A DNA stretch of 59,155 bases from Woeseiaceae bacterium (GTDB lineage: Bacteria > Pseudomonadota > Gammaproteobacteria > Steroidobacterales > Woeseiaceae). Made by a program: the position numbers and the translations under genes. This document shows positions 42,405 to 52,608 of this stretch, piece by piece (the first letter of the stretch is position 1; every line of letters starts with the position of its first letter). The stretch is taken from positions 1 to 59,155 of the forward strand of contig JANQPG010000027.1 in assembly GCA_028289545.1 (NCBI GenBank), given 5' to 3'. Under the pieces are notes generated by a model. It was not told the DNA's origin. It saw only the letters and a program-made list of their open reading frames with translations, and did no database searches.

Positions 42405-42716
42405 ATGTTCGAGAGCGCCGCAAGGAAGCCGGCAAGACTGGAGCAGCCCTCCAAGGCCACGGTGGGCTCAAAAGCCCGACTGAACCGGAAAATCTGGCTG
42501 CCCAAGCTCTACTACGACGCTCTGCCCTGGTTCTATCTGTTCGCCGGCGTTGCCGCGCTGCTCGCAACGCTCTACATCAACGCCTGGTTCTGGATATTGC
42601 CGCACTCACTGCTGTTTTCGGCGGCGTGTATCCACTTCTCCGTGTACGTTTTCCATCGGCGGAGACGTGGCGCCAGGGACTCGGCAGAGCGGCGCCCTGA
42701 CCCACCGTCAACCTGA
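42405..42716 (+). CDS. Hypothetical small membrane protein
   Basis: A 103-residue protein with a basic N-terminal tail, two membrane helices (about 43-62 and 63-82) and a basic, Arg-rich C-terminus (HRRRRGARDSAERR). No family recognised. It starts at ATG 42405 after GGGGATC. It is one of four small orphans between the FHA gene and prc. Confidence 0.6.
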   Translation: MFESAARKPARLEQPSKATVGSKARLNRKIWLPKLYYDALPWFYLFAGVAALLATLYINAWFWILPHSLLFSAACIHFSVYVFHRRRRGARDSAERRPDPPST

Positions 42717-42803
42717 CCTGACTGTCGCCTTGACGGTGGCACTCAGCCTGAGCAACGATACGCGCTTTTGAAGGCCTGCCGGCAAGCCCGGTAGAGGTTC
42801 AAC

Positions 42804-43097
42804 ATGCCGTCCGAAACCTCGTTGCTCGCGAAGCCGCCGATCCGGGAGTTGCTTCTGTTCCTTGTGCTGCTGCTGCTCGGCTTGACCGTGCTGCCGTTCG
42901 CCGTGTTCTACGTCGGCGAGCTCGTTTTTGGCAGCTACGGGGGCGATGGTTTTGGCCACTTCGTCGAGATACTGCTGAAACGCCTGGCCAGCGCTGATCG
43001 TTTCGTCTGGTTGCTCGTGCTCTCTCCCTACATTGTGTTTCAGCTGTTTCGTATCACCCGAATTGCGTGGCGTTTGGCCGGGCAACAGCAAGACTGA
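42804..43097 (+). CDS. Hypothetical small membrane protein
   Basis: A 97-residue protein with two clear hydrophobic helices (about 15-38 and 64-84) joined by a short Gly/Phe-rich loop (GELVFGSYGGDGFGHFVE). AGAGG lies 7-8 bases before the ATG, a good ribosome site. No family recognised. Confidence 0.62.
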   Translation: MPSETSLLAKPPIRELLLFLVLLLLGLTVLPFAVFYVGELVFGSYGGDGFGHFVEILLKRLASADRFVWLLVLSPYIVFQLFRITRIAWRLAGQQQD

Positions 43098-43292
43098 CAA
43101 AAACTGGTCAATACATCACAGGTTCGATTCGTGACCCCTGTCACAGTTTTTGTGAAACGAGTGGGCTAGGCGGAACGCTTTAGCCACAATAGCAGTCTCT
43201 GATATTCGAGAACGGTGCCGGCAACGTTGCCGGACGCATCGGAAAGCCGGACACAGTTCCGGCTTCGGCAAATACACTAGCGAACACGGCGA

Positions 43293-43601
43293 ATGCTCAA
43301 GACACTACTGGAATGGTTCCGCCCGAAACGACGCGAGGCCCCCGAGCCGCCGCTGCGTCAATCCGGCGTCCACACGGCGATCAAGCGGTCCAGGCAGGCG
43401 CCTGCGGCCGCACGCCGGGCCCCCGGGGAGTCGGCGCCACTCATTCGCACGAAACTCGTGCGCGAAGACACGGGCACGCACGAAACCCTGACCATACTCG
43501 ACGATTCCATCGTGGACTCCGGGGAAGAAACGGGCATAGATCCCTACAACACGGGCGAATTCGACCGTTCGAAGAACTGGGAAAAGCATTTGAGAAGCTA
43601 G
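43293..43601 (+). CDS. Hypothetical small protein
   Basis: A 102-residue, soluble, low-complexity protein with a basic Arg/Pro/Ala-rich first half (LEWFRPKRREAPEPP, AAARRAPGESAP) and an acidic second half (ILDDSIVDSGEETGIDPYNTGEFDRSKNWE). No signal peptide or membrane helix. The composition change at about residue 58 and the conserved-looking tail argue for a real gene; a T-rich hairpin follows. No family recognised. Confidence 0.55.
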   Translation: MLKTLLEWFRPKRREAPEPPLRQSGVHTAIKRSRQAPAAARRAPGESAPLIRTKLVREDTGTHETLTILDDSIVDSGEETGIDPYNTGEFDRSKNWEKHLRS

Positions 43602-43603
43602 GG

Positions 43604-43641
43604 AACGGCTTCTGAGTCAGCCGGGGCAAGGCCGTTTTTTT
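43604..43641 (+). terminator. Possible terminator after the 102-residue gene
   Basis: AACGGC (43604-43609) pairs with GCCGTT (43631-43636) and a run of T follows to 43641. The loop of 21 bases contains a competing small hairpin, so this is a moderate call. Confidence 0.5.
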
Positions 43642-43704
43642 GAGCACCGCCCGCGTGCTAGGCTCCGCACGTCACAATAAGCACAAAGAACACCGGACCT
43701 GCCG

Positions 43705-44247
43705 ATGGGGCTCAGAATAAGCTTCGACCTCGACGATGAGGATCTCAAGCACTTCCAGCTGATTATGCGCGAAGCCCGCAAGGCGGCAGCCTGCATGGCG
43801 CCCGAGGATATCCTCGCGGCGGCTGAGGAGGTCTTGAGCGATATGGACGGCGCGAGCGCGCCCGGTTTTGTTCGAGAGCGCCTGGACAAGCTCCGCACCC
43901 TGATCGCCATGCTCTCGGACCTCGAGTGGCGGCTGCCGCACGAAGACGGGAAACGCGTACTCAATGCCCTGGCCTACTTCGCCGAGGCCGAAGACCTCAT
44001 TCCGGACCACATACCGGGAATCGGGTTCCTGGACGACGCCATCATGATCGAACTCGTTGTCCGGGAGCTGCGTCCGGAAATCGATGCCTACGTGGATTTT
44101 TGCCAGTACCGGGAGGAACTCAAGGCCAAATCGGGCAGCCCGGTTGCGGTCAGCCGCTCGGACTGGCTGGACAACCGGCGCGATGCGCTATTGTCGAGAA
44201 TGCGACGCCGACGCAGTAAAAGTCGCGATCGGGGATTGCTCAACTGA
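43705..44247 (+). CDS. DUF1232-family (YkvA-like) protein
   Basis: A 180-residue protein. The middle part has LALSDLEWRLPHEDGKRVLNALAYFAEAEDLIPDHIPGIGFLDDAIMIE-like sequence with the DUF1232 core (AYFAEAEDLIPD, GIGFLDDA), usually a short membrane-associated hairpin. The N-terminus is helical and soluble and the C-terminus is Arg-rich. The role of DUF1232 proteins is unknown. Single gene facing the small membrane gene on the other strand. Confidence 0.75.
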   Translation: MGLRISFDLDDEDLKHFQLIMREARKAAACMAPEDILAAAEEVLSDMDGASAPGFVRERLDKLRTLIAMLSDLEWRLPHEDGKRVLNALAYFAEAEDLIPDHIPGIGFLDDAIMIELVVRELRPEIDAYVDFCQYREELKAKSGSPVAVSRSDWLDNRRDALLSRMRRRRSKSRDRGLLN

Positions 44248-44255
44248 CAGTGCTT

Positions 44256-44540
44256 CTAGGGCCAGTAGTACCAGCCGGTGGCGAAGATCCCGGCCCACAG
44301 ACCGGTCTGCGCGACAAACCGCAGACGGTGACCCTTGAGCAGCAGGTAGAAACTCCCGACGGAAATGGCGGTCATAGCTGTGAACACACCGAGACTCTTG
44401 ATGAGCGAGGAAAATTCATGCTGGACACGCGGGAACTCATCTCCGATGAGCGCGAAGACGATCAAGACAAAAAACAGGCTGATCGTAATCGACACGCAAG
44501 TGCCCATTATGAAGCCCGTCACTATCGTAAGGGGTCTCAA
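44256..44540 (-). CDS. Hypothetical small membrane protein
   Basis: A 94-residue protein with three hydrophobic segments (about 5-35, 50-68, 74-92). The start is uncertain: TTG at 44540 has GGAAA ten bases upstream, and an ATG at 44507 would shorten the first helix. No family recognised. It is divergent from prc. Confidence 0.5.
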   Translation of the reverse strand: MRPLTIVTGFIMGTCVSITISLFFVLIVFALIGDEFPRVQHEFSSLIKSLGVFTAMTAISVGSFYLLLKGHRLRFVAQTGLWAGIFATGWYYWP

Positions 44541-44683
44541 CTGAAAATTTCCAAATTGGTTAAAAATAGCCCGGCGATTCGCTCGGGAATGCCGACCGTA
44601 CCCTTGATCGGAGCGCTCCGGGCATCTAGCCTAGAGCATATTGTTGTCGGATTTTTCTGCCGATTCAAACATGGAGTAAGCAT

Positions 44684-46795
44684 TTGAGGACTTTCGTGAC
44701 CCGGAGCATTTACAGGACGAGTGCTCTCATCCTCGGAATCATCGCAGCAGGCTCGGCCGCCGCCGTTCCCACCGTCACCAGCGATGAGGAGCTTGTCCCG
44801 GAAATCCGGCACGAGCGGATCGGCGAGCTGGTAACACAGTTCATCCAGAAGTCGCACTACAACCAGATTGCCGTCGACGACGACCTGTCGTCGCAAGTGC
44901 TCGATCTCTATATCAAAACGCTGGACAGCAACCGCCACCACCTGCTGGCTTCCGACCTCGAGTTTTTCGAGCAGTATCGCTACTCGCTCGACGACCTGAT
45001 CAAGTCGAGGCCGCTGGACCCCGTGTACGAGATGTACAAGGTGTACCGGACGCGCGCCCGCGCCCGGTTCGACTATGCGATCGGTCTCCTCGAGAGCGAG
45101 CCTGACTTTTCGATCAACGAAACCTACCAGTTCGACCGCAGCGAGGCGCCGTGGGCAACCAGCGAAGCCGAACTCGACGAAATCTGGCGGAAACGGGTCA
45201 AGAGCGAGGCGCTGCGCCTCATACTGGCCGACAAAACCTGGGAAGAAACCCAGGAGATACTCACGAACCGCTACAAACGGGTTCTACGACAGCTCGACCA
45301 GATCAAGACGGATGACGTATTCGAAATCTTCATGAATGCGTTCGCACACACGCTGGACCCACACTCCTCGTATCTTTCACCGCGGAATTCCGAGGAATAC
45401 CGCATCCAGATGAGTCTCTCCTACTTCGGCATCGGCGCATCGCTCCGCACCGAAGACGAATACGTGGAAATCGTCAACATCATTCCCGGCGGCCCGGCGG
45501 CGATCGACGGCTCTCTTAAGCCCAAGGACCGGATCACGGGCGTCGCCCAAGGCGGCGATGGCGACATGGTGGATGTCGTTGGCTGGCGACTGGACGATGT
45601 CGTGGAACTGATTCGGGGACCGAAAGACACGGTCGTCAGACTTCAGATCATTCCCGGCGGCGCCATTCCGGGCAGCGGCGAGAAGGAAATTGTCCTCTCA
45701 CGCGGTCAGGTGAAGCTCGAGGAGCAGGCCGCCAAGAGTTCGATCATCGACGTGCCCCGAAACGGGCGCAGCTGGCGCGTTGGCGTCATCGAGGTGCCGA
45801 GCTTCTACCGCGACTACCGCGCACTGTCCAACGGCGACAAGAATTACACGAGCACCACCAAGGACGTCCGTCGGTTGATCGCCGAACTCGAAGCCGAGGG
45901 TATCGACGGCCTGGTCATGGATCTCCGCGGTAACGGCGGCGGACACCTGACCGAAGCCACCGCTCTTTCCGGCCTGTTCATCGACAACGGCCCCGTCGTG
46001 CAGCTTCGCAACTCGAACGGCCGCGTGAGCCGGCTCGACGACCCGGACCCGGTCGCACGCGTTGCCTACGAGGGACCGCTCGCGGTGCTGGTCGATCGTT
46101 TTTCGGCCTCTGCCTCGGAGATCTTTGCAGCCGCCATTCAGGACTACGCGCGGGGCGTCATCATCGGCCAGCAAACTTTCGGCAAGGGTACGGTTCAGAA
46201 CCTCTACTCGCTCGACCAGTACATCAAACCCGAGGGTGATCGGGGCTACGGACAGCTGACGATGACCATCGGCAAGTATTACCGCGTCACCGGCGAAAGC
46301 ACCCAGCACCGCGGTGTGGATCCGGATATCGCGCTGCCGTCGTCAATCGATGCAGAGCGATATGGTGAAAGCGTTCGTGAGACCGCCCTGCCCTGGGACA
46401 CGGTCGACACGACGCGCTTCCGTCGCGGCGCTCCGCTTGCCGATACCATTCACTCGCTCACGGTCAGCCACTACGAGCGGGCGAAAGACGATCCCAACTA
46501 CCAGTATCTGGTCGACGGCATCCGCGAGATCGAAGAAGCACGCTCAAAGATCACACTGTCGCTCAACATCAACGAACGCCGTGCAGAACGCGAGGAAGAG
46601 CGGGCCAGAAGTCTTGCGCGGGAAAACGAACGCCGCGCGGCGCTTGGGCTTGAGCCGATAGCCAGCCTCGAGGACCTCGAAGAGGATGACCAGCCCGATA
46701 TCCTGCTCGACCAGGCTGCCGGGATCGTCTCGGATCTGGCGCAGCTCCGCCAGGTGCCGCTGCCGCAGGAAAAAACGGCTCGGGTCGAGCACTAG
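44684..46795 (+). CDS. prc: Carboxy-terminal processing protease (tail-specific protease)
   Basis: Periplasmic S41 protease of 703 residues that trims C-terminal tails and helps control murein hydrolases. Signal peptide (about 1-26), N-terminal helical domain, a PDZ domain (YFGIGASLRTEDEYVEIVNIIPGGPA) and the catalytic core with Ser-476 (FSASASEIF) and Lys-501 (FGKGTVQ). The C-terminal DUF3340 region is helical and charged. The start is TTG at 44684 (GGAG seven bases upstream); a GTG at 44696 is also plausible. Confidence 0.95.
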   Translation: MRTFVTRSIYRTSALILGIIAAGSAAAVPTVTSDEELVPEIRHERIGELVTQFIQKSHYNQIAVDDDLSSQVLDLYIKTLDSNRHHLLASDLEFFEQYRYSLDDLIKSRPLDPVYEMYKVYRTRARARFDYAIGLLESEPDFSINETYQFDRSEAPWATSEAELDEIWRKRVKSEALRLILADKTWEETQEILTNRYKRVLRQLDQIKTDDVFEIFMNAFAHTLDPHSSYLSPRNSEEYRIQMSLSYFGIGASLRTEDEYVEIVNIIPGGPAAIDGSLKPKDRITGVAQGGDGDMVDVVGWRLDDVVELIRGPKDTVVRLQIIPGGAIPGSGEKEIVLSRGQVKLEEQAAKSSIIDVPRNGRSWRVGVIEVPSFYRDYRALSNGDKNYTSTTKDVRRLIAELEAEGIDGLVMDLRGNGGGHLTEATALSGLFIDNGPVVQLRNSNGRVSRLDDPDPVARVAYEGPLAVLVDRFSASASEIFAAAIQDYARGVIIGQQTFGKGTVQNLYSLDQYIKPEGDRGYGQLTMTIGKYYRVTGESTQHRGVDPDIALPSSIDAERYGESVRETALPWDTVDTTRFRRGAPLADTIHSLTVSHYERAKDDPNYQYLVDGIREIEEARSKITLSLNINERRAEREEERARSLARENERRAALGLEPIASLEDLEEDDQPDILLDQAAGIVSDLAQLRQVPLPQEKTARVEH

Positions 46796-46809
46796 CGGTC
46801 GATCGGCGA

Positions 46810-46830
46810 CAGGGGCGAACACGGCCCCTG
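46810..46830. other. Hairpin after prc
   Basis: CAGGGGC (46810-46816) and GCCCCTG (46824-46830) form a 7-base stem with a 7-base loop, 14 bases after the prc stop. No T tract follows, so it is at most a weak terminator. Confidence 0.3.
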
Positions 46831-46862
46831 GACACGGCGAACGGGGCAGCCCAAAAGCGGCC

Positions 46863-46890
46863 TTGCGTCGCGTAAGCGGGGTGTTATACT
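46863..46890 (+). promoter_or_regulatory. Putative promoter of the gene at 46978
   Basis: TTGCGT (46863-46868), 16 bases and TATACT (46885-46890). Transcription would start near 46897, leaving an 80-base leader before the GTG start at 46978. Confidence 0.6.
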
Positions 46891-46977
46891 CAGCTACAAC
46901 ACCTAGCGCTTCGGCGCCGGGTGCGCCAGCCCTCTTCCGAGGCGTGTGTTCTGTCAGGAGTGTAGCGGATTACCGTC

Positions 46978-47505
46978 GTGACGAATTCCGGATCACCAAG
47001 ACACCTTGCGCCCGCCGTTGCCTCTCGCATCGGTGCAACGCTATTGCTGATCGGTCTCGCCGCTCCCGCAATTGCCGCCTCCAGCCTGAGCCTGAACTGC
47101 ACCGATGACAAGCATCTCCATGCCAGCGGCGTTCACGAAACGACCGATGAGCTGACCGGCAACGACGGGGATTTGCTCCTCGTTCCCGTCTCGGGCGTTG
47201 CCGAAAAACTGAGCATACTCAAATCCAACAGCGGCGCCGTAAAGCTCTCGGGCACCAGCCGACTCAGTGAACTCTTGCGGGACTACCGCAACGAGACGCC
47301 CAATCCCGCGTCGCGCCGCACGGCACAGAGACGATCCGCTGCGCTCGCGGACGCGCTTGAGCGTCGCCAGGAACGCAGGCTTGCCGTTTCCGGCGATGAT
47401 GCGCAGACCTCCGGTAACGAACCCAACGTCGAAACCCGCCTGCCGGGCATCAGCGAACAGGATTCGCTCATCTATCGTCGCGAGATGTACCGCACGGATA
47501 TCTAG
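46978..47505 (+). CDS. Hypothetical exported protein
   Basis: A 175-residue protein from GTG 46978. A hydrophobic stretch ending AIAASS (about 19-36) looks like a signal peptide. The mature part is beta-rich at first (LHASGVHETTDEL, GDLLLVPVSG) and then helical and Arg-rich (TPNPASRRTAQRRSAALADAL). A lone Cys is at LNCTD. No family recognised. The ribosome site is not obvious within ten bases, which weakens the choice of start. It converges on the coiled-coil gene. Confidence 0.6.
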   Translation: MTNSGSPRHLAPAVASRIGATLLLIGLAAPAIAASSLSLNCTDDKHLHASGVHETTDELTGNDGDLLLVPVSGVAEKLSILKSNSGAVKLSGTSRLSELLRDYRNETPNPASRRTAQRRSAALADALERRQERRLAVSGDDAQTSGNEPNVETRLPGISEQDSLIYRREMYRTDI

Positions 47506-47580
47506 AACGATCCTCCAGGACAAATCTCCAGAGCGATCCGCTTCAAGGAATTACGAAGGTATCAGGCGCCGGCTGTCGCG

Positions 47581-48612
47581 TCAGCGGCAGAGTACTTGCG
47601 ACAACTGCCAGTAGTCTTCTCCCAACAGGTTGCCGTCCGAGCTTCGAACGGCCCCGCCGGCATCGAACGTAAACAGCGTTGCCACCGTTTCCGGTTTGGG
47701 CACGGCGTCGGCGTCGTCGCGAAAATCCGCGTGCTCCGCAATACGGGCGACGCGCTTCTTCAGCACGTCCGCGACGTCTACGGACTGCTCGAGGCGCGCA
47801 CTCTGTTTTTGAACGTCCTCGAAGAGCTTGTCACAATCGGCTTTGCTGCCGTACTTGATTGCGCCGGCGCTCTTCTCGCTCGACTCTTTTACCATCGACA
47901 CGAAGTTCCGATCGTTAAAGCGCAGGAACACGTCCTGGGCAAACGCGATGATCATCAGGTTGATCGAACGTTTCGCCGCAACGTCAAGACCGGCCACCGC
48001 CGGCGGTTTACGCGTGCGTATCGCCTCAAGTTCAGCCAGTAGCGACTGCTCGTCTCCCGCCAGGACGTTGAGCTGGGTTTCGAGTTCATCGAGCTCGGCA
48101 CTCGTTCGCCGGCCGCGCAGCATGCGACCCAGGCCGCTCATGGATTCGAGGCGCTGCCGTTCCTCCAGCAGCCGATCCTCCAACAGCTGCATGCGGCCTC
48201 GCAGTTCACCGACGCTTGCCTCCACCTCGGCGGACTCGGCCTTGCGGTCCTCGTTCCAGCGCACGAGCGCCTGCTTGTGCTGGCGCTGCTCACGTTGCTG
48301 TTTGAGCTGCTCGGCAAACGCCGCGATCTTGCGGCAGCACTGCGCGTTCAATCCGCGGAACTGATAGAAGACGGCCACGTTGTACACCCACTCAGGGTCA
48401 AGCAGCAGGTTTTCGAGGTGATTGAGTTTCTGCTGGACACGCGCCGTCGCTCCCTCCTGATCGCGAATCATCGACTGCAAGCGGAAGTTCTCGTCGGCCT
48501 TTCGGGCAAAATCCTGCTTCAGCTTGACGCGATTCCAATAGAGATCGTGCAGCTTGTCGTCACCCGACTCGTCCGCATCGTCGTTGCCAAACAGCGCGCT
48601 CTTGGCGGGCAC
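47581..48612 (-). CDS. Hypothetical coiled-coil protein
   Basis: A 343-residue soluble protein from GTG 48612 (GAGG six bases upstream). Helices rich in Glu, Gln and Arg fill most of residues 15-210, with a CC pair in FRGLNAQCCRKI. The later part has a mixed composition (SINLMIIAFAQDVFLRFNDRNF, then a Lys/Asp-rich stretch and a short C-terminal strand). No family recognised. It may be structural or an adaptor. Single gene between two convergent or tandem units. Confidence 0.65.
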   Translation of the reverse strand: MPAKSALFGNDDADESGDDKLHDLYWNRVKLKQDFARKADENFRLQSMIRDQEGATARVQQKLNHLENLLLDPEWVYNVAVFYQFRGLNAQCCRKIAAFAEQLKQQREQRQHKQALVRWNEDRKAESAEVEASVGELRGRMQLLEDRLLEERQRLESMSGLGRMLRGRRTSAELDELETQLNVLAGDEQSLLAELEAIRTRKPPAVAGLDVAAKRSINLMIIAFAQDVFLRFNDRNFVSMVKESSEKSAGAIKYGSKADCDKLFEDVQKQSARLEQSVDVADVLKKRVARIAEHADFRDDADAVPKPETVATLFTFDAGGAVRSSDGNLLGEDYWQLSQVLCR

Positions 48613-48735
48613 GGAAACCTCACTTTACATAAACACAACATTACGGCGCGACCGGACACCCGGCGCACATCACATAATGGCACCGGGAGGCTCGGAATGA
48701 TCTGATCGACTCGACAGTTTCCGGATTACGGCGAC

Positions 48736-49191
48736 TCAGCGCGCCAGGATGAGATGCCCCTGATCGGAGAGATACTCGAGCCACTTGTTGAGCACCGTGT
48801 TGCGACGCCAGCGCTGGTCGAGTTCGTAGGAGTGGGCTTTGAACAAACGCCTGAGTTCAGCGTGCTGATGATTGCCCGACACCCGCATCGATTCGGCAAG
48901 CTGGCCGTCCAGATACGCCCTGACGCGCATATCGGGATCGGCGACACGACCTTGCTCCGTATCGAAATAATACGTCAGCGACAGCGTTACCGTGTAAGCA
49001 CAGCGCTCCAGGACATCGACGTGCAGATCACAATCACCCGCCACACGCGAACGGTAACAGCCATCGATGGTGTGAAGATCCGGAATCAGGTGCAACAGCC
49101 TCAGGTAGTTGCTCTCGTACAATGCCATGAGGCCCACGAAGCTGCGTGGCTTGGCGACCGCCTGCGGAACAATTCTGGAATCGAGCAACAT
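48736..49191 (-). CDS. DUF1249-family protein (YqiB-like)
   Basis: A 151-residue soluble protein that matches the DUF1249 family (E. coli YqiB). Conserved parts are SFVGLMALYESNYLRLLHLIPDL, YFDTEQGRVADPDMRVRAYLDG and LNKWLEYLSDQGH near the C-terminus. The family is restricted to gammaproteobacteria and relatives; its function is not known. In E. coli yqiB is near the nudF/cpdA genes; here that neighbourhood is absent. Confidence 0.87.
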   Translation of the reverse strand: MLLDSRIVPQAVAKPRSFVGLMALYESNYLRLLHLIPDLHTIDGCYRSRVAGDCDLHVDVLERCAYTVTLSLTYYFDTEQGRVADPDMRVRAYLDGQLAESMRVSGNHQHAELRRLFKAHSYELDQRWRRNTVLNKWLEYLSDQGHLILAR

Positions 49192-49270
49192 GCCCGGAAT
49201 ATAGCACAGCGTGCAGGGCTGTTAAGGCACGCAAAAAGCGTTCCGAAAACGGCAGATCGCGCAAAAAAAA

Positions 49271-50095
49271 TCAGGGTCTGACGCGACGCTCGACGCCCGT
49301 ACTTTCCAGGATCAGGCTGGCGATTTCCTCGATGGAGAATTCGGTAGTATCCACGTTGGGTATGCCGTAGCGCTTCAGCAGTTTGTCGGTTTCTCGCAGC
49401 TCGAACCGCACCTGCTGCGCCGACGAGTATTTGCCGATGGCGCGCCGCTCCTTGCGAATCTGCCGCAGCCGTTCGGGCCGTATGGTTAACCCAAACAACT
49501 TGCGTTTTTGCTGCAACAGAAAGTCAGGCAGTTTGCCCGATTCGAACTCCTCGTCAGTCAGCGGATAGTTTGCGGCGTAGACGCCGTACTGCAGCGCGAG
49601 GTACAGGCAGGTCGGCGTTTTTCCGGACCGGGAAACGCCGAGCAGAATGACGTCCGCCATGTCGTAATTCCGACTGACGCCGCCGTCGTCGTTGGCCAGG
49701 GCAAAGTTCGTTGCTTCGATGCGTTTCATGTAGGCATCGATATCGCTCATGCCGTGCGCTTTGCCGGGTGCCTCCGAGGGTTGCTCACCCAGCTCGTGTT
49801 CGAGCGGCGCAAGAAAAACATCAAATATATCAAGGTGTAAGCCGTTCGCTTGCGCCAGTATCGAGCGAAACTGATCTTGCACCAAGGTCGAAAAAACAAT
49901 GGGTCTCAAGTCCGACGATTCGCCGGCTGCGTCGATCTTCGCGACGACCTCTTTTGCCTTGTCAACACTGTCTATAAATGGCAAAGTCACCTGCCTGAAT
50001 TCCTGGCCACCGAACTGCGTCAACAGGCTGTGACCCAGCGTCTCCGCAGTAACGCCGGTCTGGTCGGAAACAAAAAAAACGGTGCGTTCAGTCAT
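49271..50095 (-). CDS. ppsR: Pyruvate, water dikinase regulatory protein
   Basis: Bifunctional kinase/phosphorylase of 274 residues that inactivates and reactivates PEP synthetase by phosphorylating a Thr next to its catalytic His. The nucleotide loop GVSRSGKTPTCLYLA lies near residue 153 and the DUF299 start FFVSDQTGVTAETLGHSLL is intact. It is divergent from ppsA, its target, with 94 bases between them, which fits a shared regulatory region. Confidence 0.95.
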   Translation of the reverse strand: MTERTVFFVSDQTGVTAETLGHSLLTQFGGQEFRQVTLPFIDSVDKAKEVVAKIDAAGESSDLRPIVFSTLVQDQFRSILAQANGLHLDIFDVFLAPLEHELGEQPSEAPGKAHGMSDIDAYMKRIEATNFALANDDGGVSRNYDMADVILLGVSRSGKTPTCLYLALQYGVYAANYPLTDEEFESGKLPDFLLQQKRKLFGLTIRPERLRQIRKERRAIGKYSSAQQVRFELRETDKLLKRYGIPNVDTTEFSIEEIASLILESTGVERRVRP

Positions 50096-50189
50096 TGCTA
50101 TTCATCTCATGCGCGGCATAGACACCTTCTGTTACGGTGTTTAGTGCACCGATTGTCCACTTCCCACGCTCGAACACAAGGGAGCAGAG

Positions 50190-52553
50190 ATGGAGCCCTA
50201 CGTAATCCCGCTTGCCGAGCTCGGCATAGGTGACGTCGAGACCGTCGGCGGCAAGAACGCGTCGCTCGGTGAAATGATCGCCAATCTCAGCAGCCTCGGC
50301 GTCAGCGTGCCGGGCGGCTTTGCCACGACGGCGGCGGCGTACAGAGAGTTCCTCGCCAACGACGGCCTCGACGAACGAATCAACGCAACCCTGGACGCCC
50401 TCGACGTCGACGATATCGAAGCGCTGTCGGCCGCGGGTAAACAGATTCGCCAGTGGATACTCGACGCTCCTCTACCCTCCGCCCTTACCGATGCCATCGC
50501 GCATCACTGGGAAGCGCTTGCCGGAGGGCGCGACATCGCCGTTGCCGTCCGCTCGAGCGCAACCGCGGAGGATTTGCCGGATGCCTCGTTTGCGGGCCAA
50601 CAGGAGACCTTTCTCAACGTCCGCGGTTTCGACAATCTCATCAAGGCGCTGCACGAAGTGTATGCGTCACTGTTCAACGACCGGGCTATCGCCTATCGGG
50701 TACACCAGGGTTTCGACCACCGGCAGGTTGCGCTGTCCGTCGGCGTACAGCTCATGGTTCGCAGCGACGTCGGTTCGTCCGGCGTTCTGTTCACGCTGGA
50801 TACGGAATCCGGTTTTCGCGACGCCGTGTTTATTACGGCGTCTTACGGTCTGGGAGAAACGGTCGTGCAAGGCGCTGTCAACCCGGACGAGTTCTACGTC
50901 TACAAACCGGCGCTCAAGTCGGGCCACTACCCCATCCTGCGCAAGAACCTGGGCAGCAAAGCCATCAAGATGGTGTATAGCGAAAACTCGGAGCCCGGTA
51001 AGACCGTCAACACCATCGACGTTGACGAAGCGGACAGTCTCAGGTTTTCACTCGACGAAGACGACATCATTACGCTGGCGCGCATGGCCGTTACGATCGA
51101 AGAACACTACGGCCGCCCAATGGACGTCGAATGGGGCAAGGACGGCAACGACGGAAAGCTCTACATTCTGCAGGCGCGGCCGGAAACCGTACAGAGCCGC
51201 AGCGGCCGAAGTATTCAGCGCTTCACGCTCAAAGGGCGCTCCGACGTGTTGAGCAAAGGCCGAAGCATCGGCCAGAAAATCGGCTCGGGTCAGGCCAAGA
51301 TCATTCGCAACGTCAACGAAATGAGCCGCGTGCAGACGGGCGACGTGCTCATTTCAGACATGACGGATCCAGACTGGGAACCGGTCATGAAACGTGCCGC
51401 CGCAATTGTCACGAACCGCGGCGGCCGCACCTGCCACGCCGCCATCATTGCCCGCGAACTGGGCATACCCGCCGTCGTGGGCTGCGGCGACGCTACCGAG
51501 AGCATCACCGACGGAACAACGGTAACCGTGAGCTGCGCCGAGGGTGACGAAGGCTACGTCTACGCCGGTGAACTCGAGTTCGAAAAACAGCAGATCGAAC
51601 TCGACTCCTTGCCGGACATACCCGTCAAGATCATGATGAACGTCGGCAACCCCGATCGCGCTTTCGACTTCGCCAGTATCCCCAACCACGGCGTCGGCCT
51701 TGCGCGCCTCGAATTTATCATCAACCGCATGATTGGCGTGCACCCGCAGGCGCTGCTGGAGTACGAGAAGGTCGACGAAGACACGCGGGAAGCGATCAAC
51801 GAGCAAATGGCGGGTTACAGCGATCCGGTCGCCTTTTTTGTTGACAAACTCGCCGAAGGCGTTGGCACGATCGCGGCAGCGTTTGCGCCGGAGCCGGTCA
51901 TCGTGCGCATGTCGGATTTCAAATCGAACGAGTACGCCAACCTGATCGGCGGCGAACTCTACGAACCGGATGAAGAGAACCCGATGCTGGGTTTCCGCGG
52001 CGCCGCGCGCTACGTCGCCGACAGCTTCCGCCCCTGCTTCGATCTGGAATGCCGCGCAATTCACAAAGTGCGCGACGAAATGGGGCTGACCAACGTGCAG
52101 GTCATGATTCCCTTTGTGCGCACGGTTTCGCAGGCGGCCGCCGTCATCGACATCCTGCGCGACAACGGTCTCGAGCGCGGCAAGGACGATCTCAAGATCG
52201 TCATGATGTCCGAGCTGCCGACAAACGCTTTGCTCGCCGAGGAATATCTTGAACACTTCGACGGCATGTCGATCGGCTCCAACGACATGACACAGCTTAC
52301 GCTGGGTCTGGATCGCGACTCCGCTCTGATAGCAGACGTGTTTGACGAGCGCGATGCCGCCGTCAAGAAAATGCTCGAGATGACAATTACCGCGTGCCGC
52401 AAGCAAGGCAAGTACGTGGGTATCTGCGGTCAGGGACCGTCGGATCACCCGGATCTTGCACGGTGGCTGCTCGATCAGGGCATCGAAAGCATGTCGCTGA
52501 ACCCTGACAGCGTCATTGAAACCTGGCTGTTCCTCGCCGGACAGCGCGTATAG
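50190..52553 (+). CDS. ppsA: Phosphoenolpyruvate synthase
   Basis: Makes PEP from pyruvate and ATP for gluconeogenesis in the cytoplasm. The 787 residues include the ATP-grasp domain ([32 protein letters not shown]), the phosphohistidine domain with [18 protein letters not shown] (catalytic His) and the PEP-binding TIM barrel with the conserved Cys in [10 protein letters not shown] good ribosome site (GGGAGCAGAG) precedes the ATG. The adjacent divergent ppsR encodes its regulator. Confidence 0.97.
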   Translation: MEPYVIPLAELGIGDVETVGGKNASLGEMIANLSSLGVSVPGGFATTAAAYREFLANDGLDERINATLDALDVDDIEALSAAGKQIRQWILDAPLPSALTDAIAHHWEALAGGRDIAVAVRSSATAEDLPDASFAGQQETFLNVRGFDNLIKALHEVYASLFNDRAIAYRVHQGFDHRQVALSVGVQLMVRSDVGSSGVLFTLDTESGFRDAVFITASYGLGETVVQGAVNPDEFYVYKPALKSGHYPILRKNLGSKAIKMVYSENSEPGKTVNTIDVDEADSLRFSLDEDDIITLARMAVTIEEHYGRPMDVEWGKDGNDGKLYILQARPETVQSRSGRSIQRFTLKGRSDVLSKGRSIGQKIGSGQAKIIRNVNEMSRVQTGDVLISDMTDPDWEPVMKRAAAIVTNRGGRTCHAAIIARELGIPAVVGCGDATESITDGTTVTVSCAEGDEGYVYAGELEFEKQQIELDSLPDIPVKIMMNVGNPDRAFDFASIPNHGVGLARLEFIINRMIGVHPQALLEYEKVDEDTREAINEQMAGYSDPVAFFVDKLAEGVGTIAAAFAPEPVIVRMSDFKSNEYANLIGGELYEPDEENPMLGFRGAARYVADSFRPCFDLECRAIHKVRDEMGLTNVQVMIPFVRTVSQAAAVIDILRDNGLERGKDDLKIVMMSELPTNALLAEEYLEHFDGMSIGSNDMTQLTLGLDRDSALIADVFDERDAAVKKMLEMTITACRKQGKYVGICGQGPSDHPDLARWLLDQGIESMSLNPDSVIETWLFLAGQRV

Positions 52554-52608
52554 CGCTCAATATCTCGAGCCTCGTTGCCACGCCCCTCGGGCGCCGGCAG
52601 ACGATGAT

